This document shows, piece by piece, positions 9,131 through 17,671 of a stretch of DNA of 64,000 nucleotides. Within the stretch, counting starts at the first letter, position 1. Every line of letters starts with the position of its first letter. The notes beneath the pieces were generated by a model. The model was not told the origin of the DNA and did no database searches. It worked only from the letters and a program-made list of their open reading frames with translations. Made by a program: the position numbers and the translations under genes. The DNA comes from Capilliphycus robustus (GTDB taxonomy: Bacteria > Cyanobacteriota > Cyanobacteriia > Cyanobacteriales > Microcoleaceae): the NCBI RefSeq assembly GCF_034932365.1, contig NZ_JAYGHR010000078.1, positions 26,328 to 90,327 on the forward strand. Reading direction: 5' to 3'.

Positions 9131-10069
9131 ATGCCGTATACTCCAGATTATTCTGAACATTATCCTTTAATTTCAGTAGCGATTTGTACTCATAATCGTG
9201 CTGAACGTTTACAACTGGCTTTAGAAGCCCTCAAAAAGCAATCATTGCCTCAAGACGTTTTTGAAGTCTTAGTTGTTGATAATCTTTCAAAAGATAATAC
9301 AAAACAAATCTGCGATCAATATTCTCAAGACTTTATTCATTTTTACTATATTTATGAACCCATTTTAGGGCTTTCCAAAGCGAGAAACACGGCGTTAAAA
9401 GCAGCAAAAGGGGATTATATCGCATATCTTGATGATGATGCTATTCCTTGTGTTATTTGGTTAGAAGCGATTTTAGAAACATTTAAAACCATTGAACCTA
9501 TACCCGTTTGTGTTGGGGGTCCGATTTACGGACTCTGGGAAATTCCCACTTTCAATTGGGTTGAAGAATATTCAGATATTGCTTCCTATTTTACAACATT
9601 AGATTATGGTTCTAATCCTTGTTGGTTTCCGCTTCAACGTTTTCCTTATGGTGCAAATATGACCTATCGACGAGACGCTTTATCCGAGGTTGGTGGGTTT
9701 TGTGAACAACTCGGAAGAAAGGGTGAAAGTCTACTGTCTCAAGAAGAATTACTGCTGAATTTAGCATTAGAACAGAAAGGCGAAAAATTCTACTATCATC
9801 CTAAAGCCTCTGTTCAACATTGGATTTCTCAAGAGCGAATAAACTTAAATTGGTTACTCCGAAGAAGTTATTGGCAAGGACGTTCAGAGGCAATTTCTGA
9901 ACAACATTTAGGGAAATCTATAAAACAGCAACGCCAAGAAAGTGTAGTCAAACTTCTCAATTTTAGACGAATCATTGCTCAAATATTACCCAATCAACAA
10001 AGGAGAATTGTCACTCGTTCACGAATGTGGCGGAGTTGGGGATATTTCTATCAAGTTTGGTTTAACTAG
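9131..10069 (+). CDS. Family 2 glycosyltransferase
   Basis: A 312-residue GT-A transferase. ISVAICTHNRAERL opens the fold, VLVVDNLSKDNTKQ binds the nucleotide, and AYLDDDAIP (near residue 100) supplies the metal-binding acids. SQEELLLN and a following WRSWGYFYQVW tail are typical of surface-glycan enzymes. The start ATG is 11 bp after the preceding stop, which supports one operon with the two upstream transferases. It differs clearly in sequence from the enzyme at 7086, so it probably adds a different residue rather than being a recent duplicate. Confidence 0.85.
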   Translation: MPYTPDYSEHYPLISVAICTHNRAERLQLALEALKKQSLPQDVFEVLVVDNLSKDNTKQICDQYSQDFIHFYYIYEPILGLSKARNTALKAAKGDYIAYLDDDAIPCVIWLEAILETFKTIEPIPVCVGGPIYGLWEIPTFNWVEEYSDIASYFTTLDYGSNPCWFPLQRFPYGANMTYRRDALSEVGGFCEQLGRKGESLLSQEELLLNLALEQKGEKFYYHPKASVQHWISQERINLNWLLRRSYWQGRSEAISEQHLGKSIKQQRQESVVKLLNFRRIIAQILPNQQRRIVTRSRMWRSWGYFYQVWFN

Positions 10070-10180
10070 AAGCTGATTGGCTTGTATTTTTGTTTAAATT
10101 GTCGATTTTTTGTAGACATAAAACATGAAAATAACAGTGATAAATATTAGTATTTTATCAATTAAAATAAGGAATAAAAA

Positions 10181-11026
10181 ATGAATTCACAATCATTTCA
10201 ACCGTTTTTTTTAGTTGGATGTCCTCGTTCAGGAACAACTCTATTGCAAAGTTTATTAGCAGCGCATCCGAAAATTACTTCATTCCCTGAATCTCACTTT
10301 TTTACTTTTGCTGATCCTAAGTATGAACCCAAAAGAAAAGCTTTAGGGCTGATTTCTAAAAGAATAAAGCCAGTTATGAAAAACTATTTTACACAAGAGA
10401 TACAACGCCCAGAAATGCTTAACTATTTTTCTCCCTTACCTTGGGTTAAACCTTATAGTAAAAGTTTTATAAAAATTATGATGCAACTGACTGAAGAACA
10501 AGGGAATACTATTTGGTTAGAAAAAACACCTGAGCATATTTATCACCTGAATTTAATCGAAAGAGTGTTACCGAGTATTCAAGTCATTCATTTAGTCAGA
10601 AACGGGATAGATGTAATTGCTTCATTATTTGAGGCAACTCACAAATATCCTAAAGCATGGAGAAGTGCAAAAGACATTGATAGCTGTATTCAAGACTGGG
10701 TAACAGCTATTGAGATCACTAAACGGTATTTAGACAATCAGAATCATATTGTTGTCAGATATGAAAATCTGGTAGACTCGCCCGAAAAAACTTTAGAAAG
10801 TTTATGTAACTTTATGGGTTTAAACTATACTCAAGAGATGATTGAAAACTATGCTAAAGTTTCCCAAAAATTTGTTTTTGAGCAAGGGGGAAGAACAGTT
10901 AATCTAGAAATCAAAAGTGCGAACTCCCAAAAATTTTATACAATTTTTGATGAAGCGCAACAGCAATATATCAAAGAGCAAATTGCCCAAGTCAATCTAG
11001 AATCCCTCAATCAAAGATCTCTGTGA
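10181..11026 (+). CDS. PAPS-dependent sulfotransferase
   Basis: A 281-residue cytosolic sulfotransferase-fold protein that would transfer sulfate from PAPS to a hydroxyl group. The 5'-phosphosulfate loop is GCPRSGTTLLQSLL (about residues 13-26), and the 3'-phosphate motif is LVRNGIDVIASLF with its Arg and downstream Ser. VVRYENLVDSPEKTL is the usual next element. The start ATG has AAGGA eight bases upstream. It follows the glycosyltransferase run by 111 bp on the same strand, so the likely acceptor is the glycan made by those enzymes, giving a sulfated exopolysaccharide; that link is inferred from position. A lipid or small-molecule acceptor is the alternative. Confidence 0.85.
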   Translation: MNSQSFQPFFLVGCPRSGTTLLQSLLAAHPKITSFPESHFFTFADPKYEPKRKALGLISKRIKPVMKNYFTQEIQRPEMLNYFSPLPWVKPYSKSFIKIMMQLTEEQGNTIWLEKTPEHIYHLNLIERVLPSIQVIHLVRNGIDVIASLFEATHKYPKAWRSAKDIDSCIQDWVTAIEITKRYLDNQNHIVVRYENLVDSPEKTLESLCNFMGLNYTQEMIENYAKVSQKFVFEQGGRTVNLEIKSANSQKFYTIFDEAQQQYIKEQIAQVNLESLNQRSL

Positions 11027-11151
11027 ATCTCCAAGTCGGATATACGGAAATCCGAATCCTTCTTGGGGGTGATCCCATTCACAAAAAGGGATAGCGATCG
11101 CACACAATAGTCCCAGAATACCGTATTTCTAGAGCATTAGCCGTAAAACCT

Positions 11152-13110
11152 ATGACCGTACTTGAACAGGGAACGATCACCATCCACACCGAGAATATCT
11201 TCCCGATCATCAAAAAATCCCTTTACACCGATCACGAAGTATTCTTTCGGGAGTTAGTCTCTAACGGCGTTGACGCCATTTCCAAACTCAAAACCATCGC
11301 CCGATCTGGGGAATATTCCGGCGAAACGGGCGAACCCGAAATTATCGTCGAAGTTGACAAAGATAGCAAAACCCTTTCCATCACCGATAACGGGATTGGG
11401 TTAACTGCTGATGAAATCAAAAAATACATCAACCAAGTCGCCTTTTCCAGCGCCGAAGAATTCATTCAGAAATATCAATCTAACGCAGAGAACGCCATTA
11501 TCGGACATTTCGGCTTAGGCTTTTATTCGTCCTTCATGGTTGCCAAACAAGTCGAAATCGATACCCTATCTTACCAAGACGGAGCGCAAGCCGTTCACTG
11601 GACTTGTGATGGTTCACCGCAATTTAAACTCGAAGACTCCAACCGCACCCAACGCGGTACCACCATCACCCTCACCTTGATGGATGATGAACTCGAATAT
11701 CTCGAAGCCAGTCGCATTCGTCAATTGGTGAAAACCTATTGCGATTTTATGCCTGTCTCCATCAAAATGGACGGGGAAACCCTCAACCGTCAGAAAGCGC
11801 CCTGGAGAGAGTCACCCAGCAACCTGACAGACGATGATTATCTCGATCTCTACCGTTATCTCTATCCCTTCCAAGAAGATCCTCTCCTATGGGTTCATCT
11901 GAATACCGATTATCCTTTCATTGTGAATGGTATTCTCTATTTCCCCAAACTCAAGCCCGATGTTGATGTGACGCAGGGGAATATTAAACTCTTTTGTAAC
12001 CAAGTTTTTGTCAGCGATCACTGCGAAGAAATTATTCCGAAATTCCTGTTACCCTTGCGCGGGGTGATTGATAGCACTGATATTCCTCTGAATATTTCTC
12101 GGAGTGCTTTACAAACCAATCGCACAGTGCGGAAAATAGCCGATTATGTGGCTAAAAAAGTTGGCGATCGCTTAAAAGAACTTTATCGCGATGATCGCAA
12201 AGAATACATCCGGTGTTGGCAAGATATCGGTACTTTCGTTAAATTTGGTTCTCTTAACGACGAGAAATTTAAAAAGCAAGTTGAAGATATTCTCGTCTTC
12301 CGTACAACCTACAAACCTGAACCGACTGACAGCCAAAAACCTGAAGACGCTGATGATGCTTGGGAATCTTCAGAGAATATTGCTGGTAGTTTTGATCAAC
12401 AAGGAAACTATTACACCACTTTACAAGAATACCTGGAACGCAACAAAGAACGCCATGAAAATCGCGTTTTTTACTGCACAGAAGAAGCTGCCCAAGCGAC
12501 TTATATCGAACTGCACAAGAGTCAAGGCTTAGAAGTGTTGTTCCTGGATTCTTTCATTGATACACACTTTATTAGTTTCCTGGAACGAGAACACAGCGAT
12601 GTTAAATTCCTGCGGGTAGACTCAGAAATCAATGAAGAATTAATCGATAAAGACAGCAGTAAAACTGAAATTGTCGATCCAAAAACCAACAAAACTCGCA
12701 GCGAACAAATTAAAGAACTGTTTGAGAAATCCCTCAACAAACCCCGTCTCAATATTCGCACCGAAGCCTTGAAATCAGAAGACACTCCCCCGGCGATGGT
12801 GTTACTTCCAGAAGCGATGCGACGGTTACAGGATATGACAGCATTATTCCAGCAACAAAAAGCTGAATTTCCCGAAGATCATGTTCTGATGATTAATACG
12901 TCTCATCCTTTAATTCAAAATCTCGCCAATTTGAGTCAAGGAAGTATAGAAGGAACTGAATCTCCTTCGGCGGAATTGGCAAAAATGATTTGTTATCATG
13001 TTTATGATTTGGCATTAATGGCACAAAAAGGCTTTGATGCAAACGCCATGAAATCCTTTGTAGAACGATCAAATCAGGTGTTGACTGAGTTAACTCAACG
13101 GGCGGTTTAA
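11152..13110 (+). CDS. htpG: Molecular chaperone HtpG (Hsp90)
   Basis: A 652-residue GHKL ATPase chaperone that acts as a cytosolic homodimer on late folding intermediates. The N-terminal ATP site shows FFRELVSNGVDAISKL with the nucleotide-contacting Asn/Asp, DNGIGL and GHFGLGFYSSFMVA. The middle domain has the catalytic Arg region LNISRSALQTNR near 325. The C-terminal dimerisation domain ends about residue 650. Length is slightly above E. coli HtpG (624), mainly from an acidic stretch near 395-415, as in other cyanobacteria. The start is 125 bp after the sulfotransferase gene, with a HIP1 site at 11094 between them, so it is probably transcribed separately and heat-inducible by family knowledge. 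Confidence 0.97.
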   Translation: MTVLEQGTITIHTENIFPIIKKSLYTDHEVFFRELVSNGVDAISKLKTIARSGEYSGETGEPEIIVEVDKDSKTLSITDNGIGLTADEIKKYINQVAFSSAEEFIQKYQSNAENAIIGHFGLGFYSSFMVAKQVEIDTLSYQDGAQAVHWTCDGSPQFKLEDSNRTQRGTTITLTLMDDELEYLEASRIRQLVKTYCDFMPVSIKMDGETLNRQKAPWRESPSNLTDDDYLDLYRYLYPFQEDPLLWVHLNTDYPFIVNGILYFPKLKPDVDVTQGNIKLFCNQVFVSDHCEEIIPKFLLPLRGVIDSTDIPLNISRSALQTNRTVRKIADYVAKKVGDRLKELYRDDRKEYIRCWQDIGTFVKFGSLNDEKFKKQVEDILVFRTTYKPEPTDSQKPEDADDAWESSENIAGSFDQQGNYYTTLQEYLERNKERHENRVFYCTEEAAQATYIELHKSQGLEVLFLDSFIDTHFISFLEREHSDVKFLRVDSEINEELIDKDSSKTEIVDPKTNKTRSEQIKELFEKSLNKPRLNIRTEALKSEDTPPAMVLLPEAMRRLQDMTALFQQQKAEFPEDHVLMINTSHPLIQNLANLSQGSIEGTESPSAELAKMICYHVYDLALMAQKGFDANAMKSFVERSNQVLTELTQRAV

Positions 13111-13127
13111 TTAACCTCACCCCCACC

Positions 13128-13209
13128 CCCTCTCCTACCTCTCCCTAACCCTCTCGACCTCTCCCTACCCTCTCCTACCTCTCCCTAACCCTCTCCTACG
13201 AGGAGAGGG
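13128..13209. repeat. C-rich 40-bp-spaced direct repeat with terminal hairpin
   Basis: Two copies of a 28-bp C/T-rich unit start at 13128 and 13168 (exact 40-bp spacing; each begins CCCTCTCCTACCTCTCCC). The array ends in a perfect hairpin, CCCTCTCCT (13189-13197) against AGGAGAGGG (13201-13209) with loop ACG. It starts about 15 bp after the htpG stop and may act as the transcription end of htpG, although no T-run follows. Confidence 0.6.
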
Positions 13210-13360
13210 AAAAGGTGTCCCTGGCGGGACTATTTATTAATCGCGATAGCAGTAACAACAGGGGAGGTGGGTGACGGTTAGTGAGAGATTTCGCAGTTCG
13301 GCGGATGAGGCAATATAATGAAGGTTTGGACTGTAAATGAAGTGTTAATTTGGAGGTATT

Positions 13361-13597
13361 ATGTCTCGTAGATGCCAGATCACCGGGAAAAAAGCGAATA
13401 ATGGGATGGCGGTTTCTCACTCTCACCGTCGTACTCACAAGTTACAACAGGTTAATTTGCAATGGAAACGGATATGGTGGCCCCAGGGGAACCGTTGGGT
13501 GAGACTGAAACTTTCGACTAAGGCGATTAAAACCCTCGAAATCAAGGGTATTCACGCAATGGCAAAAGAAGCAGGACTTGATCTCAATAAGTTTTAA
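13361..13597 (+). CDS. rpmB: 50S ribosomal protein L28
   Basis: A 78-residue basic ribosomal protein starting MSRRCQITGKKANNGMAVSH, the conserved L28 N-terminus, followed by WPQGNRWVRLKLSTKAIKT and a C-terminal helix ending in NKF. It binds 23S rRNA on the large subunit. A GGAGG is placed about eight bases before the ATG. It stands alone, without rpmG, as is usual in cyanobacteria. Length and sequence match the family with no oddity. Confidence 0.96.
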   Translation: MSRRCQITGKKANNGMAVSHSHRRTHKLQQVNLQWKRIWWPQGNRWVRLKLSTKAIKTLEIKGIHAMAKEAGLDLNKF

Positions 13598-13675
13598 TCT
13601 TGAGTCGCTCGATTTGAGGACATGGCGATCGCTTTGAGGTAAGATGATAGCGATCGCCAGTCTTTTTTATGAGTG

Positions 13676-14278
13676 ATGTTGCGATTATACGAGTATCCGC
13701 CTTCGGGAAATTGTTATAAAATTCGTCTGTTGTTAACACAGTTGGGAATTCCGTTTGAACGAATTTATGTTGATATTGTTCAACGAGAAAGTCGAACCCC
13801 AGAATTTTTGAGTAAAAATCCAAATGGACGAGTTCCGCTTTTAGAATTAGAACCGGGAAAGTTCTTACCGGAATCTAATGCTGTTTTATATTATTTGAGT
13901 CAAGAAACGCCATTTTTCCCAACCGATCAGTTTGAACAAGCGCAGGTGATGCAATGGATGTTTTTTGAACAATACAGCCATGAACCTTATATTGCAACTT
14001 CTCGTTATTGGATTTCAATTTTAGGAAAAGCAGAGGAGTATAAACAAGTTTTAGAACAAAAACAACCGCTTGGTTATGCTGCGTTAGGGGTGATGGAAGA
14101 ACAGTTAAAAAATTCTCCTTTTTTTGTGGGAAATTGCTACACCATTGCTGATATTTGTTTATTTGCTTATACTCATGTTGCGGATGAAGGCGGATTTGAT
14201 TTAACTCGTTTTCCAGCGATTTTAGCTTGGATCAATCGGGTGAAAGAGCAACCCAATTATCTGAGTATTACTGAATAG
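13676..14278 (+). CDS. Glutathione S-transferase family protein
   Basis: A 200-residue thioredoxin-fold/alpha-helical protein. The N-terminal domain begins MLRLYEYPPSGNCYKIRLLL, where Ser/Cys of PSGNC occupies the catalytic position, followed by NPNGRVPLLE with the cis-Pro and LPESNAVLYYL with the glutathione-binding Glu-Ser. The C-terminal helical domain contains YTIADICLFAY, the GST folding motif. A GTG codon lies directly before the chosen ATG. The reaction would be glutathione conjugation or peroxide reduction, with unknown substrate. The gene ends 4 bp from the convergent EamA gene. A HIP1-rich spacer separates it from rpmB. Confidence 0.88.
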   Translation: MLRLYEYPPSGNCYKIRLLLTQLGIPFERIYVDIVQRESRTPEFLSKNPNGRVPLLELEPGKFLPESNAVLYYLSQETPFFPTDQFEQAQVMQWMFFEQYSHEPYIATSRYWISILGKAEEYKQVLEQKQPLGYAALGVMEEQLKNSPFFVGNCYTIADICLFAYTHVADEGGFDLTRFPAILAWINRVKEQPNYLSITE

Positions 14279-14282
14279 TCGT

Positions 14283-15296
14283 TTAAACGCCTTTGTATCC
14301 AACTGTGCGATCACCTTCTGCGGCTGATTGGTTGAATTGAGATTGAACTTTAGAAGACCCAATTTGATTGAGAATAATCCCTAAAATAATCACACTTCCG
14401 CCAAGATATTGGGCAGTTGTTGGGACTTCACCTAAAATTAAATAAGAGGCTAAAACCCCAGCCAGGGGAGCAAAAGAATTTGCTAAAGAAATCTCAGATG
14501 TACTAGACTTTTTTAATCCCGAAAACCAACAAAATTGACCGCCAACGACAATTACAGCGCTATAAAGTAACATCCATTGCCACACAAAAGGAGAAAATAC
14601 ATCCATAAAGTGACTAAAACCAAAGAGCGAGACAACAATAATAAAAAAGATAATTGTACTTAAAAAATTTCGATAAAGATTGAAAAAACCCAGTGAAATA
14701 TTGCGAAGACTGACTTTACTAATAATCGTCGCCACTGCGGCGGAAACTGCACCCATCGCCACCATGAATTCCCCGATTCCAATTTGAAATCCTGCCATAT
14801 TCATCATTTCTCGATTGGGGTCAGGGAGAAATACGGTTAATCCCACACCAATAAAAGAAACAATTGCACCGATAATCACCCAACGGTTGACTCGTTCATT
14901 CAGTAAAAAAATAGATAAAGCCAGAACTAAAGGCGGTTCAATTCTGCTAATTAAAATTACATTATTAACCGTTGTCCGTTCTAAAGCTGAAAAAAATAAA
15001 GCTGGGCCTAAAGCACCTGCTAAGAGGGCGACACTGGTTAATGCTAACCAATCTTTTCTCGAGATTTGTTTAATGCGTTCAAAATTCAATTCTTGATAAT
15101 ACAGCAATAAAAAAATCAGAAAAGCCCAAATATTGCCAACAAACAGAAGATTACAAAAAGAGATGGGATTTCTACCGTCAATTAAATTTTCGGCTCCCAA
15201 TTCAGTTAACTGACGAGTCACGGCGTTGGCGGCACCAAAAATCGTAACACCGAGTAAAAGATAGGCACGTCCGGGAATTCGCTGAATTAAATTCAT
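14283..15296 (-). CDS. EamA/DMT-family drug or metabolite exporter
   Basis: A 337-residue inner-membrane protein with about ten hydrophobic helices in two EamA repeats. The first holds SRIEPPLVLALSIFLLNERV and the second ISLANSFAPLAGVLASYLILGEVP, the two conserved repeat ends with their closing Glu. It probably exports a small metabolite; substrate unknown. A longer frame opens at 15323, but those nine codons run into the hairpin at 15318-15345 that appears to belong to the adjoining isrB element. The start is therefore placed at MNLIQRIPG (15296). The insertion lies directly upstream and may have displaced its native promoter. Confidence 0.85.
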   Translation of the reverse strand: MNLIQRIPGRAYLLLGVTIFGAANAVTRQLTELGAENLIDGRNPISFCNLLFVGNIWAFLIFLLLYYQELNFERIKQISRKDWLALTSVALLAGALGPALFFSALERTTVNNVILISRIEPPLVLALSIFLLNERVNRWVIIGAIVSFIGVGLTVFLPDPNREMMNMAGFQIGIGEFMVAMGAVSAAVATIISKVSLRNISLGFFNLYRNFLSTIIFFIIVVSLFGFSHFMDVFSPFVWQWMLLYSAVIVVGGQFCWFSGLKKSSTSEISLANSFAPLAGVLASYLILGEVPTTAQYLGGSVIILGIILNQIGSSKVQSQFNQSAAEGDRTVGYKGV

Positions 15297-15317
15297 TGAT
15301 CGATGTGTGAGTGGATA

Positions 15318-15345
15318 CCCCAACCGACACGCAAGTAGGTTGGGG
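15318..15345. repeat. Terminal hairpin of the isrB element
   Basis: CCCCAACC (15318-15325) pairs perfectly with GGTTGGGG (15338-15345) around a 12-nt loop, 20 bp past the isrB stop codon. Subterminal hairpins of this kind are recognised by Y1 transposases in IS200/IS605-type elements. It could equally serve as an isrB terminator. Confidence 0.55.
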
Positions 15346-15365
15346 AGGAAACGAACACCAACTAA

Positions 15366-16490
15366 TTAACATTTGCTTGCCTGGAATTCGCTTTCCTGTT
15401 GACAAATCAACCCAGTGGCACGAGCAAGCAACACCACTTTGGACGCTGTAAATTGTCCGAGTCTTTTCCAATTGAGATCGGACACAGAAATTTGTTTTGC
15501 CGTGTCCCCCGAACACCATCCGTAATAGGTTTTTCCGGTTTTTTCCGCCTTGACAAAATCTCCTTTTCGGATGCCGTGACGGGTTGTTGTACCTCCATAT
15601 TTTCGTCTTACTCCACCTAATGAGGGAACCATCAAGTGTAATTGACGACGACTAATTGGAGGGCGACGAATAACCGTAAACGGTGCATTCGTTATCGTTA
15701 CAACACCCTCCCAATGACCGTAGTGGTGTCCGGTTTTGTATCTGGTAAAAGCGTGAGCCGCCAACGCAACACCATCAACAGCGTGAGTGGCTGGAATTCC
15801 ATCACCTTTGGATGTTTTCTGTTTTTTTAGTCTCAGAAAATCTCGGAGATTTGCAGTTTGCCAACCCAGTCTGGTTGTAGTAGGCGCAAGTTCACTCAAC
15901 CACTTGAGTTGATATTTTTGACCCACCATGACCGGGGAGAATCCTTTCCCTGACTGAGCTTTTTTACGCTTAGTCCTATCTACATCGGCTTTCACAATTT
16001 CGTAGATAATTTGGGAGACCGGGTAAAGTTTCATCAACTCTTTAACGATCCTTAATTCAAGCTGTTTGTTGGCTCGAATTGAGGGAGGAAGTTTGTTTCC
16101 CCTCCGGTTATCAAATCGCTTTTGCCGATGCGCTCTTTGAGCGTAAGGAAGTTGGCGATTGATTCGACGACCCCTGCGACCCCGACGCATTAAGCGCCTT
16201 TGTTCCATCCGTTTTTTGACGACTTCAAAGGGCAAGATTAGGTGAGCTGTCCAAAGCGTGAACTTTTTTGACTGAACACCCAGACCCGAAAAATGCTTGC
16301 CGGGGTCAATTCCGCAGGATATAGACTGAACTTCTTCTCCTAATGGTTCTTCGATTAGTTGAACGGCAAACGTGTTTAAATCGTTTCGATAAACCTTGGC
16401 TTTGCCTTCCTTTAACCAACGTCTAACTCGACTTGGCTTGGCTGGCATTAAAGGTTTGCCTTTTGGTGAAATTACAGGTACTCGATACAT
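15366..16490 (-). CDS. isrB: IsrB-like RNA-guided nickase (RuvC-only IscB relative)
   Basis: A 374-residue protein of the IscB/IsrB group. In order: the PLMP motif region KGKPLMPAKPSRVRRWLKEG (11-30), RuvC-I CGIDPGKHFSG (Asp62), an arginine-rich bridge helix around RRLMRRGRRGRR (98-109), RuvC-II IIYEIVKAD (Glu164), and RuvC-III ATHAVDGVALA (His236, Asp239). Only about 70 residues lie between RuvC-II and RuvC-III and no HNH or zinc-knuckle residues are seen, so this is the HNH-less IsrB type, known to nick the non-target strand with an omega RNA guide. The C-terminus has the RRQLH and RKGDFV region typical of these proteins. The frame is open to 16553, but ATG 16490 has AGGAG about ten bases upstream. 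No tnpA adjoins it. Confidence 0.85.
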   Translation of the reverse strand: MYRVPVISPKGKPLMPAKPSRVRRWLKEGKAKVYRNDLNTFAVQLIEEPLGEEVQSISCGIDPGKHFSGLGVQSKKFTLWTAHLILPFEVVKKRMEQRRLMRRGRRGRRINRQLPYAQRAHRQKRFDNRRGNKLPPSIRANKQLELRIVKELMKLYPVSQIIYEIVKADVDRTKRKKAQSGKGFSPVMVGQKYQLKWLSELAPTTTRLGWQTANLRDFLRLKKQKTSKGDGIPATHAVDGVALAAHAFTRYKTGHHYGHWEGVVTITNAPFTVIRRPPISRRQLHLMVPSLGGVRRKYGGTTTRHGIRKGDFVKAEKTGKTYYGWCSGDTAKQISVSDLNWKRLGQFTASKVVLLARATGLICQQESEFQASKC

Positions 16491-16740
16491 TAAGATAATT
16501 CTCCTTTTAAAGGAGTAGTAAGTCCCCTCGACTACCGTTAGCAAGATGTCCATTCTTAATGCACTTAAAACAAATAAGTTTGCAGATAATCCAGGCTGGG
16601 GAAGTACCTAGAAGTGCGTACCAGCTAACGGCTTATAGTCTATTCAACACAACGCGGAGAAATTTGCTTTTCTCAATCCCCGTCCGCCGCGAAGCAGGGC
16701 GGGGTTATTGAATACCTATAGAGGTTGACATCAGAGCCAG
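16491..16740 (-). ncRNA. Candidate omega RNA of the isrB element
   Basis: IscB/IsrB guide RNAs lie just 5' of the protein gene, and this roughly 250-nt non-coding stretch upstream of isrB is densely structured. Visible stems are CCCCG (16678-16682) with CGGGG (16700-16704), GAGAAA (16657-16662) with TTTCTC (16669-16674), GCTGG (16595-16599) with CCAGC (16621-16625), and a long-range 8-bp pairing of GCTAACGG (16624-16631) with CCGTTAGC (16535-16542). The last would give the pseudoknot-like closure expected near the 3' end. The guide would be at the RNA 5' end, beyond about 16705-16740 in plus coordinates. Boundaries are approximate and the RNA call is inferred. Confidence 0.6.
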
Positions 16741-16794
16741 ATTAGCATAAGTTTTCGGATAAAATTCAAGTCTAGGGAGAAAAAAGAGAAACGG

Positions 16795-16824
16795 GTAGGG
16801 GGGTAATTTATGAATTACTCCTAC
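16795..16824. repeat. Palindromic repeat, GTAGGGG family
   Basis: An imperfect 30-bp palindrome: GTAGG at 16795 pairs with CCTAC at 16820-16824, and GTAATT pairs with AATTAC around a TATG centre. It sits upstream of the GDPD gene, beyond the isrB guide-RNA region. The outer GTAGG/CCTAC ends match the palindromes at 130, 28684 and 61644. Confidence 0.45.
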
Positions 16825-16948
16825 GCTCCGGGTAACTGTTAAATGAATGGATTGATTCAATTTCAGGTAAACTAGATTTTGTCGTTGTTTAACTCTCTCA
16901 AAAAGATCGTTAATCGGTCAGAGTGGAGGGTGAAGGAGCAGGAGTATC

Positions 16949-17671
16949 TTGGATTTAGAAATTGTTGCTCATCGGGGTTTTTCGGCTATGGCTCCAGAGA
17001 ACACGTTAGCGGCGTTTAGTGCGGCGATAGAAGGGGGAGCGAATTCGATAGAATTTGATTTACAATTATCAGCCGATGGTGTACCCGTAATCTTTCACGA
17101 TGAAACCTTAGATAGAATTACGGGAACTTCTGGTAAAGTTAGGGAGAAATCCTTAAATGAGTTAAAACAACTGAATGCGGGAGGCTGGTTTGCGGAACAG
17201 TTTGTTGGGGAAAATATACCCACGCTAGCGTCAGCGTTAGAGATTTTTAAAAGAGTGCCAAATTTTCTCTATTTTGATGTTAAACCTCATTGTCAATGGT
17301 CAGAAACAGAGGTTGAAGGGTTAATTCAACAGGTGAAAGAGGCGGGAATTGTTGAAAAGTGTATTATGACGGCGTTTAATGAGGACTTTTTAGATCAAGT
17401 TCGCTCTTGTTGTCCTGAGATGAAATTGGGATATTTTCTCACAGAAGCATCGGATTATCCGCAACAACTGCATAAAGCAGCCACAGCCGGAAATGCGATT
17501 TTAAGCAGTTTATTGGATGTGGTGTTAGAAAATCCTCACTTTGTTGAGGAAAGTCGTACTCAGGGGGTAGATTGGGTGGTGTGGACTGTTGACCGTCCCG
17601 AACATTTTCAACAGTTAATCGATTTGGGCGTCAAGCGAATTATTACCAATTCGTTGATCGGTTGGACTTGA
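16949..17671 (+). CDS. Glycerophosphodiester phosphodiesterase
   Basis: A 240-residue TIM-barrel GDPD that hydrolyses glycerophosphodiesters from lipid turnover to glycerol-3-phosphate and an alcohol. Catalytic and metal residues are visible in AHRGFSAMAPENT (His8, Arg9, Glu17), SIEFDLQL (Glu35, Asp37) and VIFHDETLDR (His50, Asp51). The C-terminal VWTVDRP and ITNSL complete the barrel. It lacks a signal peptide, so it is probably cytosolic (UgpQ-like rather than periplasmic GlpQ). The start is TTG, with a strong AGGAGCAGGAG ribosome site four to fourteen bases upstream. The stop codon touches the right end of the tnpB element that follows. Confidence 0.92.
   Translation: MDLEIVAHRGFSAMAPENTLAAFSAAIEGGANSIEFDLQLSADGVPVIFHDETLDRITGTSGKVREKSLNELKQLNAGGWFAEQFVGENIPTLASALEIFKRVPNFLYFDVKPHCQWSETEVEGLIQQVKEAGIVEKCIMTAFNEDFLDQVRSCCPEMKLGYFLTEASDYPQQLHKAATAGNAILSSLLDVVLENPHFVEESRTQGVDWVVWTVDRPEHFQQLIDLGVKRIITNSLIGWT

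Noticed and set aside
13111..13210. C/T-rich tandem repeat read as a CRISPR array
   Set aside because: Only two imperfect units, no distinct spacers of constant length and no cas genes nearby.
13584..13823. Minus-strand 79-codon frame overlapping rpmB and the GST gene
   Set aside because: It overlaps two genes with clear families and shows no motif or ribosome site of its own.
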